Part shown: positions 1-8,673 of the stretch, piece by piece
Layout of the letters: every line of letters begins with the position of its first letter
Numbering within the stretch: the stretch's first letter is position 1
Assembly (NCBI GenBank): GCA_963921195.1
Contig: OY992540.1
Coordinates: forward strand, 15,383,136-15,447,135
Origin: Pegoplata infirma
Taxonomy: Eukaryota > Arthropoda > Insecta > Diptera > Anthomyiidae
DNA length: 64,000 nucleotides
Reading direction: 5' to 3'
Translations under genes and position numbers: made by a program
The notes under the pieces: generated by a model
What the model was told of the DNA's origin: nothing
The model's input: only the letters and a program-made list of their open reading frames with translations
The model's database searches: none

Positions 1-82
1 CTGAGGTGGCGTCCTGCAACTTTTTTAAATTAGACACCAGCCTAAAAACATTATCATTAAACGTTGCAGGACGCCACCTCAG
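1..82. repeat. Hairpin with 20-bp inverted arms
   Basis: The first 20 bases (CTGAGGTGGCGTCCTGCAAC) return as reverse complement at 63-82, giving a hairpin with a loop of about 42 bases. The left arm and loop also occur in reverse complement at 17329-17383, followed there by the same continuation found after base 82. This marks a dispersed repeat whose left side may extend beyond the window edge. No coding capacity is visible. Confidence 0.7.
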
Positions 83-245
83 TTTGACTGTATAAGCTAA
101 CGACAAAAAAGAAAATACGAATTACTTTTTTCATTTTCTTAAAACCAAAAATTTTCGTAACTTGGGCTTGTAACTTGGATAATAATTCACCTCGTGGTAA
201 ATAAAAAAATATTTACCAGCTGGTGAATAAAATATAACATAATTG
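83..245 (+). repeat. R block, dispersed repeat with CACC/GGTG hairpin
   Basis: This segment carries two TTCACC/GGTGAA-type motifs about 35 bases apart. Similar blocks lie at about 5975-6050, 10700-10780 and 21806-21965, each time followed by a T-rich array or a DINE-like element, so it looks like the left module of a composite repeat. The 21.8 kb copy is separated from its hairpin (17329-17399) by the 4.4 kb element at 17400-21803. Confidence 0.55.
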
Positions 246-249
246 TTTT

Positions 250-510
250 TAAAATTTTTTTTTTATTTCGTCAATATTTTTTTTCATCAATATTTTTGTT
301 TTCATCAATAATTTTTTTCATCAATATTTTTCATCAATATTTTTTTTAATCAATATTTTTTCATCAATATTTTTTTTAATCAAAATTTTTTTTAAATCAA
401 TATTTTTTTTTCATCAATATTTTTTTTTTATCAATATTTCTTTTTTTTTCATCAATCTTTTTTTTAAATTTTTTTTTTATCAATATTTTTTTTCAAAAAC
501 CTTTTTATCG
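250..510. repeat. T-rich CATCAA array
   Basis: Degenerate low-complexity array of long T runs broken by CATCAA or CATCAATAT. Similar arrays lie at 8455-8570, 10780-11064 and 22494-23130, usually next to DINE-like elements. Open frames read through it are artefacts of composition. Bases 511-770 are AT-rich with one short direct repeat of about 31 bases (about 618-681) and nothing else I recognise. Confidence 0.7.
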
Positions 511-771
511 ACAAGCAGATACACAGAAAAAATATGGGGAACAAATTTTTGAGAAATAACTGGTTTAAATTTCCAAAAAAAAAAAATTAAAAATTTTGTA
601 ATTGACGCATTTAAAAAATTTACAAAAGCTTTTTAAAAATGTAAGTAAATTTACAAAAGCTTTTAAAAAATGTAAGTAAATAATTTAATAAAAATTTAAT
701 AGTTTCTTATTTATTTATTCAATTTTTAACATATAATTACAAATCATATACTAATTAACCTAACCAGGACG

Positions 772-917
772 GGTGACAGTGACCATTGTCTCGTCGTAGC
801 GAAACAGACCAAGGCCTCTGGTGGGAATCGAACCCACGACCCCCAGTCTCGTCACTATATACTACACTATATACTATTCACTATTCCGTCACGCTACCAA
901 CTAGCCTACTGGAGCGC
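772..917 (-). repeat. tRNA-derived SINE or tRNA pseudogene
   Basis: On the minus strand a perfect Pol III B box (GGTTCGATTCC, 824-834) sits in a T-arm with GTGGG/CCCAC pairing, and an A box (TAGGCTAGTTGG, 897-908) sits near the 5' end. The spacing is wider than in a tRNA because a short ATAGTG/TATAGTG repeat (about 847-890) fills the anticodon-arm region. The acceptor stem pairs poorly (GCTCCAG against CAGAGGC). The sequence goes on past the T-arm and meets an AATAAATAAATAAG tail near 705-720. This fits a tRNA-derived SINE better than a working tRNA, though a degraded tRNA gene is possible. Confidence 0.6.
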
Positions 918-1620
918 CTGAATAGTTTTTAATTTTTTTTATTCTTTTAGTTTTTTAAATTCTCATTTAGTTAATAGTTTTTTGTACATGTATATAAAAG
1001 TTGAAATATTTTTTTGAAATTTTTCTATGTCTGTAAGACATAAATATAGTATTAGGTAAAAGTTAAAATTTTTTTTTTTTTTGTAAAACAAAAAAGTAAG
1101 AAACTTTTTTAAACTTTTTAAAAACTTAAGTTTGTAAATTTGGAGTAAATTCTTACTTTACACAATTAAAAACTTAATAACAAATAAACGAAAAATGTTG
1201 AGTAAAGTTTTAATTGTGCCAATTAAAATTTTTTTGCCACAAATTTAATAAATTTTTATTAAATGTATACTCATATGAGCAATATTGCTATGAAATCATT
1301 TACTGGTGCAAAATTGAGTAATATTTTACTCAATAGTATTAAAAAGTTGCTCAATTTTTTTTCTTTTTTGATTGGATGGATGTCACATTATATTATAAAC
1401 TGGGTCCTCGACCGATGTTTACATGGAATGACAAATTAATATAGCGTTATTTTTTTTAGAAAAATTTTCCTTTGGAAGGAACACCTATTTATACAGCAAA
1501 ACATAATCGTGATTCAATTCATTTGGGCTTTTTAATTACAAAAAATCGGTGGAAAAATCATCAACTTTATTATTTTTAAGCAATTTTTCAGAATCTAAAT
1601 AATTTGTTCATGAAATTTTT
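918..1620. other. AT-rich stretch with small repeat fragments
   Basis: No gene is visible. About 1371-1432 is a degraded minus-strand piece of the DINE-like element (the GGATGTCAC...CCTCGACCGAT part). About 1433-1530 is a copy of the Z block (a CGTTATTTTTT...TTTGGAAGGAACACC stretch) also seen at 10564-10690 and 25210-25340. The rest is AT-rich sequence without a recognisable feature. Confidence 0.5.
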
Positions 1621-1654
1621 TTTATACCCTCCACTCTAGTGATAGAGGGTATAT

Positions 1655-2029
1655 CGTCATCTAAAATGCAAAAGTCCCTAACTAACATTTTATTAATTTT
1701 ACAGGAGAAGCAAAAAACAGTATAGAGTAACATTTTGAATTTGTTAATAACTTTGTTGGTTTTGATTGAATTGGGCTAAAATTTTGTGAGGACGTACGGT
1801 TTGTTTGTATGTATCAAAATTAATCACAAAATTATTAAAAAATGTATTTCTAGTTGAGTTCATTGGGGATTTCGCAATTCACATTTTTCTAATTTTTGGC
1901 TATAAAATCGCTCATTTTTATTATTTGACCCTAATTTTTTGTAGGGACGTGTAGGTTAACAAAATACTATCAAAATATCGATTTTGATTTTTTTTGTTAG
2001 TTAGGGCGTTTTGCATTTTAGGTGACGAC
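1655..2029. mobile_element. MITE with CGTCAYCTAAAATGC ends, inserted in A1
   Basis: The ends are inverted repeats of about 33 bases (CGTCATCTAAAATGCAAAAG at the left, the near-identical reverse complement at 1995-2027). ATAT stands on both sides (1651-1654, 2030-2033), a probable 4-bp TSD. The host DINE-like sequence reads on across the insertion exactly as in uninterrupted copies. The element has no ORF. Its CGTC start and ATAT TSD resemble the element at 14013-14941, but internal similarity is not obvious. Confidence 0.75.
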
Positions 2030-2516
2030 ATATAAGTTTGTCATTCCGTTTGTAACACCTCGAAATATTGGTCTAGGACCCCATAAAGTATATATATTCA
2101 TGATCCTCGATCGATTTTAAGACGATCTAGCGATGTCCGTCCGTCTGTCCGTCTGTCTGTCTGTTGAAAACACGCTAACTTTTGAAAGACTTTACGGAGG
2201 CTCCTGAAGTTTGGCATATATGTTGGGCATTTACCTGGTCAGGTTGGTATTGCAAGCCAGCGAAATCGGTTGAGTGGTTCAAAAGTTATGAGCAAAAGAC
2301 TGAATTTCGGCAAGGGTTTTTAGTGAATTTGAAAGATAAAAAACACGTTAACTTTTGACATACAATTCTGAGGATGCTGAAGCTTGGCATATATATTTGT
2401 CGTTCCCCTGGCCTGGTTCGTATGGAATTTCAGACAAATTGGTCTAGTGGTTCAAAAGTTATTAGAAAAACTGTTAATTTCAGTTTAGTTTAACCCTAAA
2501 TGCACGTGTTGAAAAC

Positions 2517-3087
2517 TAGAGTTTCTGAATAACCGACAAATTTAGTAACCGCGGTTTCAGTTATCAAAAATTGAATAACCGATCGGTTTCGGTTATTTTC
2601 GGTTACAAGTAAATATTTTATTCCGGTGGAAAAACTTTTTAATAGTTTTTTATTAGAATCGAATTCAGTTTAAATTCCTATTTTGGTTTAGCTTCCGCTT
2701 ATGTCTTTTAAAAAGCTGAATTTAATTCATCTTCCAAAGATTGAGATGAAAGATTGGAAAAAAATTAAGAAATTAAGCTGTAACGGCTATATGCATAACA
2801 AACTACTATAAATTAACTTTTTCACACTCATTTTAATTAAAAGAAAAACTTGGCATTCGATTTTAGTAACCTTTTTCTTTATTATAAAAATAAAACGAGT
2901 GCTTTACTTTCCCTTACTAAAAATTCATATTAGTAGTCCTTTTTTTTTAAATGCAACAAAAAATATAAAAAATCTATAATATTAATAAAAAGCCGATAAC
3001 CGAACAAATATGGGTCGGTTTCGGGTTCGGTTTTCGTCTTAAATAACCGCGGTTTCGGTTACGGTTATAACCGAAACAGAAACTCTA
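2517..3087. mobile_element. hAT-type MITE in A1
   Basis: TIR TAGAGTTTCTG at both ends and a perfect 8-bp TSD TTGAAAAC (2509-2516, 3088-3095), the hAT signature. The target is restored when the element is removed (compare 11595-11610). Subterminal AACCGCGGTTTC/AACCGAAAC motifs recur near both ends, as expected of transposase-binding repeats. No transposase is encoded. Confidence 0.88.
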
Positions 3088-3537
3088 TTGAAAACCCGTT
3101 AAACATGTTTTAAAAACATTGGTAAGTCACAAAAATAATTTACAACGTATTTTTGTCACTCAAAAACATTTTTACACTAAAAAAAATACATTTGAAAAAA
3201 AATTTTACGCTCAAAAAAATTCTACACTCAAAAAAAATTTAGTAAATTATTTTTTTTTTTTCAAACATTACTAGAAAAAGTTGTTGTACACAAAGTAAAA
3301 AAAAAAATAAAATATTTCTAATCAAAAATTATTTTTTTTTTACGTTAGAAAATTTACTATTATTTAAAAAGGGCATTGTGGAGGGTATTCATAGATTCGG
3401 CTAACAATAAGTCGAATTTAACTTTTCTACGTGTTGCACATTCAATTCTTTCTGCATGCTTTATCCCATTGTTTTTTATATCCTCCTTAGAGTAGTTCCA
3501 AAGTATCCTCATTAGAGTAATTCTTGCGTTGTCAATT

Positions 3538-3740
3538 CCTCATTTTATATTATTTGTTGCAAAAAGCTTTGCCTGAAATTTTCAGATTACAAAAAAAAAA
3601 AAAAATAGAGGTGTTTTAAGCAACATTTTGCATACATGGTGCATTTGGGGAAGGCTTAAAAACTCTTAAATTATTTTTTTAAAATCAGAAAAAAAATCAG
3701 GCAAAGCTTTTTGCAACAAATAACATAATTTGGGGTGAGG
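3538..3740. repeat. Short inverted-repeat element
   Basis: Inverted arms of about 40 bases carrying TTTGTTGCAAAAAGCTTTGC (3552-3571) and its complement (about 3696-3721), ends CCTCA/TGAGG, with an A-run in the loop. It is a MITE-like hairpin with no clear TSD. A run of 18 C follows at 3776-3793. Confidence 0.55.
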
Positions 3741-3860
3741 TGGGACCGGAAAAAAAATTATTTTTTGTTTAACCTCCCCCCCCCCCCCCCCCCTCATTAG
3801 CGCTACGGATGCAAAATCGGGAGCAGCTACATCTTCACATATATATTTGTTATTTTCCTG

Positions 3861-4247
3861 CCCGGCTAAAAAAAAATAATACGGTGCCATATAACATTTG
3901 ATCCCAAAAATATATGATTATATCTTATTAGATCAAAATTTAGATAATAAGATATAATTAGATCCCAAAAATGGAACGGTAAATATTATCTAATTTAATA
4001 TTATAAAAAATTAGATTTAATAATATATCTTTTTATCTTATTAGATCTAATATGATCTATAATATCAAATCAGATGAAATTTACCTTTCCATTTTTGGGA
4101 TCCAATTATATCTAATATATCAAATTTGATCTAATAAGATATAATCATATATTTTTAGATCCTCCATTTTTGGGATCAAGTGATGGATCTATTTATATAC
4201 AATTATATAAAAAACTATATGATTATATCAAAACTTTTTTACTCGGG
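3861..4247. mobile_element. CCC-ended MITE with 2-bp TSD (TG)
   Basis: The element starts CCCGGCTAAAAAAAA and ends with the complement of CCCGAGTAAAAAAG. It is flanked by TG on both sides (3859-3860, 4248-4249), and the host on either side (ATATATATTTGTTATTTTCC ... TTGGTATTGAGTTTCAGAC) matches the 3' half of DINE-like copies. The interior is an AT-rich inverted repeat built from TGATTATATC/TTAGATC words. Relatives by terminus and TSD length are at 7723-8426, 25776-26076 and 37916-40142. I do not recognise the superfamily. Confidence 0.7.
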
Positions 4248-4249
4248 TG

Positions 4250-5328
4250 GTCATATTGGTATTGAGTTTCAGACAAATCTGTGCAGGGGTTATGTTGAGT
4301 TTTCATGTGAGTTTACGTACGCTAACTTTTAAAAGACATTTTTAAGCTACAAAAATATTTAACACACTCAAAAAAGATTTTAATTATTTTCCAACTGGGT
4401 TCTTAAAAATTATTAAAATATACATATTGTCTTAAATATTTACATAAATATTTTATATATAATTTGTAAATTTTTAATCACTATTAGTAATTGTGAATGT
4501 GTTTGATTGTTTGTATTAAAATATTTTTGTAAAATATGAGACATGATAAAAAAAAATTAAAAAAGAAAATAAAATATGTGCCAATATTTTTTTAAATATT
4601 CTATATTAGATTTAGTTTAATGTTTTATATTAATTGTTAATTTATAAGTCTTAAATATTAAAAAAAAAACGTAATAGTTTTAAAACTTAAAATATTACTA
4701 CACATACACTTGAAACAAATAAAATCATAAGAAAAAAAATATTCTTTCCCCTCTAACTACCTACGCAAAAAATAAATATTTGTAACTATTTTCAAAATTA
4801 AGCTTGTTTCATATTTTTTTTTTAAACTTGAGCCCCAGAGAAAATTAAAACAAGCTTAATTGAAATTGTTTTTCTTGTTGAAAATAATTTACAAATAAAA
4901 CCTTGTTAAAGAATAAACAATAAAATTAAAAATTATAATCTACCTTAATTAAATGAAAAATAAAACAATATTCTACCTACATACTCGTACATATACTTAC
5001 TACAGCTTTTGAAAAGTAATAAAAAATACACATTTCTTACAAAAAATTTCCATTTAATAAAAAGAATACAAATAAAAAATACAAAATGTTGTTACTTCTC
5101 TTATAAATTAATTAAAAACACACAAATTTCAGAATGAATAATAATAATAAAAACAGTTGCTTTAATATAACATAAAAATATAAATCAAGAATATAAATGA
5201 CAAAATGTATGATGGTGGTATTAAATAATGAATAAAAATTAAAAAAATAACATTACATAAATTTTAAAAATGGTTTATTATTTATTTATTGGAAAGAAAT
5301 GGTTTGAATAAAAGTTTAAAGAAGTACG
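4250..5328. other. AT-rich sequence, no feature recognised
   Basis: The first 80 bases continue a DINE-like 3' fragment. The remainder is AT-rich with homopolymer runs and one small inverted repeat (AATTAAGCTTGTTT at about 4795 with its complement at about 4852). I see no gene, RNA or element boundary here. Confidence 0.45.
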
Positions 5329-5767
5329 CAGAAAATAGCGAATTGTTATATTGACTCCCATATTTGTGAATACAATAAATTTTTTCACTGAAAATGAAAT
5401 TTTGATTGTTGAAAAAAGGATTTTTTTGTTTTCAACAAAGAAATTCAACTAACACAATTAGTTGATCTGACACAAGTAAAAAATCTATTTTTTTTTCAAA
5501 AAAGAAATCCAAAAAAAAACAAACACAATTTGTTGATCTGACAAATGAATTTTTTTTCAACAAAGAAATTTAACAAACACAGGCACTATTTGTTGGCATG
5601 ATAAAAGAATTTTGAAATAAAATTATTTGACTGAGTTTGTTGAAACCTTTGTCGAAGTTTTGTATTATGGACTAACAGGCTGTCGTTTTTACTAAATGTT
5701 TGGTTGATATCGTGTTGATTTACAATTGATGTTTGTTGATTTCAATTTGACGATTTTATTTTCTGTG
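5329..5767 (-). mobile_element. CACAG-ended MITE, copy J1
   Basis: This is the reverse complement of the element at 45852-46280: both carry CACAGAAAATAAAATCGTCA at one end and a TATTGACTCCCATATTTGTG region near the other. Internally, TTTGTTGAATTTCTTTGTTGA-like units repeat. One end has lost the first bases of the TIR (GCAGAAAATAGCG). No ORF of interest lies in it. Confidence 0.65.
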
Positions 5768-5974
5768 TATGTACACAAGGTTGGCACGAAAACTGACTTT
5801 TGACGAATTTCATCGAGTGAAGGACAATTTATGGTTCCTTTTAGTATATAATTTTTTTTTAGTCAGATCGGACAATTTCAGCCCGTGCAGTAAAGGGGTT
5901 AAAATTGGGCCTTTAAAAATATTTCATACAAACAAAAAGAAACTTTTAATTTTTTTATAGGAAAATTAGCAGCT

Positions 5975-6203
5975 GGATTTTCAACTTGGATCTCTTGGTG
6001 AAAAAAAAATCACCAGGTGATGAATAGAACGTAGCATAATTATTTTTCAGCATTTTTTTTTTTTTTTTTCATTTCAATTTTTTTTTTTTTCAACAAATAT
6101 TTTTTTTTTTTAAAAAAAAAAATTTTTTTTTCTTTCAAAAGATTGTTTTTTTGTCAAAAATTTTCTTTTTTAGTATTTTTTTTTGTTTCTCATCAACCAT
6201 TTT
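5975..6203 (+). repeat. R block copy followed by T-rich array
   Basis: A diverged copy of the R block, with TCACCAGGTGATGAATA and the following ATAATTATTTTTCA, leads into long T and A runs up to the start of the next DINE-like element. It repeats the R, T-rich array, DINE order seen at 21.9-23.1 kb. Confidence 0.5.
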
Positions 6204-6298
6204 TATACCCTCCACTCTAGTGATAGAGGGTATATATAAGTTTGTCATTCCGTTTGTATTTCATCGAAATATCGGTCGGGGACCCCATAAAGTATATA

Positions 6299-7518
6299 TG
6301 GGGCATTCCATGTCAAATCGGACACTTTGAAATTTTTTTTTTTTTAGATTTTCCCAATTTCTTAACAGTTTTTAGTACCCTTCGAAAACTCCTTCGTGGT
6401 AAATTTTCAGATTTTTTTGATGACCCTTTCAAAAGATATCGAATTTTTAAAAATTGGTAGCTTGTTCCTTTACTCAAACTTCTTTTACTCATAACTTCTT
6501 CAATAATGGTACAAAATTTAAATTTTTTTTTTCAAAATTTTTGTTTTTTTACGTACTTTAAAAAAAAAATCCCAAAAAAATCTTAAAAGCGCTCTAGTAT
6601 GCGATTTTTAAGTTTTAAAACTTAAATCTCATTTTTGAAAATGTTTGTACTCTTCGATTTTTTTGAAATTTTTTTGTGTAAAACTTCTACCGATTCTAGA
6701 ATTTTTTTGCCCAGGAGGATCGTGGGATAACGATTATTACTATTTTTTAAAATTTTTTGAAAAAATTTTATTGTAATTCTTCAATCTTAAATCATTTCTA
6801 CTGCTCCAATGGTGCGTCATAAAAAAGGGTCATTTATAAGACCGAACCCCATTAATTTTTACGTCTTAACATTTCTTTGGAACAAACAAATACCTTATCT
6901 CCAATTTCTAAGGGGGCTCCCACACAAAACAACATTTTTTAAAATTTGCTCCAACCGCTCTAACTGCCCTAATAATGCCCTTAGAGCAACAAAATGTATG
7001 ACCGAACCACAATATTTTTTTAGTCCAAACATTTTCTCTGAACACACCTACCCTCTATCTTTAACTGTTAAGGCGGTCCCCTTAAATTTTTTTTTATTTT
7101 TTGTAAATTTGTTCTATTTAATCAGCTTCTACCGGTCCAATGGTGCGTCCGAGAGGGGTCATTAGTGAGACCGACCCCATTTATTTTTACCCTACAACAT
7201 TTTTTAAAACATACCTACGCCCAATCTACACTCACTAAGTAGGCTCCCATACAAATAACAGTTGGAGTATATTTTATAAAAATGTAATTTTGTATGGGAG
7301 CCTACTTAGGGAGTGGAGATAGGGCGTTGGTATATTTTAAAAAAATGTTGTAGGGTAAAAATGAATGGGGGTCAGTCTCACTAATGACCCCACTCGGACA
7401 CACCATTGGACCGGTAGAAGCTGATTAAATAAAACAAATTTACAAAAAATAAAAAAAATTGGGAAAATCCAAAAAAAAAAATTATTTCAAAGTGCCCGAT
7501 TTGGCATGGAATGCCTCA
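6299..7518. mobile_element. Foldback element F1, 4-bp TSD
   Basis: Termini TGGGGCATTCCATG and its near complement, with TATA TSDs (6295-6298, 7519-7522). The left arm (about 970 bases) runs to the centre near 7268. The right arm keeps only its inner part and its tip; the middle was deleted at an AAAAATT microhomology near 7460. The full-length relative is at 29115-32368. Reading frames in it lie inside the arms and show no recognisable domain. Confidence 0.82.
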
Positions 7519-7722
7519 TATATTATTAATCCATGGTAGATTCTAAGACATTCTGAGAATGTCCGTCCGTCCGTCTGTAGATGGCACGATGCAGTCCAAA
7601 ATAAAAGAGCTAGCCTCCTGCAATTTGGTATGAATATGTCTTATGGTCCTAGGCAGGTTAAGTTCGTATATGGGCAAAATCAGCTCAGGGGGAAAAAAGT
7701 TCCCTCTTGAAGAACTGAACCA

Positions 7723-8426
7723 CCCAGCAAAACTTATATTACCAAATAAGGTATAAAATATGGTATAGGATCTCTTATTTTATACATTGCAGCATTGATG
7801 ATTTTAACAGGCGATGAGACTCAAGGTAATGAATCCACATTATCACAAAGAATACCAGTAAGGTATAAAATAAATCATAAATTTATAACGAAGAATACGA
7901 GTAAGGTGTAAAATATATGATATTTTATAGGTTACCAGAAATGAAATAATATAGCATACCAGAAGATAATATATAAGGTGTTACGAGTAGTGAAAAATTA
8001 ATTTTGTATTAAATTTACTCACGTGATTGTAAGTGAGTGTAAGTAGATAAGATATGCTCGTGAGTGTGTGTCGTTAGAAATTTCCTGTCGTGACCCCATC
8101 TCTAGTTTAAACTTATGCATTTTTATATAAAATAATTATTTTTTATGTTATTGTAATGCATTATGCATCCAATTATAAATAATGCATTATTTCAAACTTT
8201 CAAATAATACATAATGTAACCAAATATAATAAATATGAAATACATTTTTTCCAATAATCATGCATTACGTAGCAAATTATTAGTAATTCATTATTTTTCA
8301 CTTTAAAATAATACGTTGTGGAACAAATGTTTGGTAAGACATCCTAAAATAATGCTACAAATAAGGTATATACATTACCTGGTAATGTGTTATATAATCA
8401 CTACCCATTACCAAAGTTTTGCTGGG
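7723..8426. mobile_element. CCC-ended MITE with 2-bp TSD (CA)
   Basis: TIR CCCAGCAAAACTT at the left and its exact complement at the right. CA flanks both ends (7721-7722, 8427-8428), and deleting the element restores the host sequence found at 22255-22272 and in the 62.5-63.1 kb copy. The inner sequence is AT-rich with repeated AATGCATTAT and GGTATAAAAT words. No ORF is recognisable. Confidence 0.8.
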
Positions 8427-8454
8427 CAACATCTGAAAAAATACACTTTTTTAT

Positions 8455-8575
8455 TTTTTTTTTCATCAATATTTTTTTTTCCTCAATATTTTTTTTATCA
8501 ATATTTTTTTTTCATCAATATTTTTGGTCATAAATTTTTTTCATCAATATTTTTTTCATCAATAATCTTTATTTT
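8455..8575. repeat. T-rich CATCAATATT array
   Basis: Short array of TTTTTTCATCAATATT-like units between the end of B2 and a degraded minus-strand DINE-like fragment (about 8585-8650: GATGGATGTCACTAGAATGT). The frame running across it encodes mostly phenylalanine and isoleucine and is not a gene. Confidence 0.6.
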
Positions 8576-8673
8576 ATTGAAAACACAAACAGATAGATGG
8601 ATGTCACTAGAATGTCTTAGAAACCTTTACGTAATAAGGTCGACAGATATTTCAATGCGTTTTGCATGGAATA

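Larger units (their letters stand above)
1621..3434 (+). mobile_element. DINE-1/mini-me-like element, copy A1 (split twice)
   Basis: The copy begins with a stem-loop (TATACCCTC...GAGGGTATA), then a core with CCCCATAAAGTATATAT, a (GTCC/GTCT)n microsatellite at about 2135-2163, two rounds of a motif including TTTTGAACCACT-type sequence (reverse sense), an array of ACACTCAAAAAAA units, and a 3' end GAGGGTATTCATAGATTCGG...CTAC(T/G)TGTT. The GTCY microsatellite and small non-coding body are known hallmarks of dipteran mini-me/DINE-1 elements (Helitron-related); assignment rests on that resemblance. It is interrupted by a MITE at 1655-2029 and by a hAT MITE at 2517-3087. Intact copies (11065-11926) give the uninterrupted sequence. 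Confidence 0.75.
6204..8455 (+). mobile_element. DINE-1/mini-me-like element, copy B2 (split twice, mosaic)
   Basis: The head (6204-6298) has the A-type stem-loop with CACTCTAGTG, while the core (CGGTCGGGGACCCC) and the part after the GTCY repeat (GATGGCACGATGCAGTCC...) are B-type, as at 21969-22493. It is split by a foldback at 6299-7518 and by a CCC-ended MITE at 7723-8426. The GTCY repeat is short (about 7560-7577). The true 3' end is missing, replaced by a T-rich CATCAA array. Confidence 0.7.

Noticed and set aside
811..917. Functional tRNA gene
   Set aside because: The anticodon-arm region is replaced by short repeats and the acceptor stem is mismatched. A SINE or pseudogene fits better.
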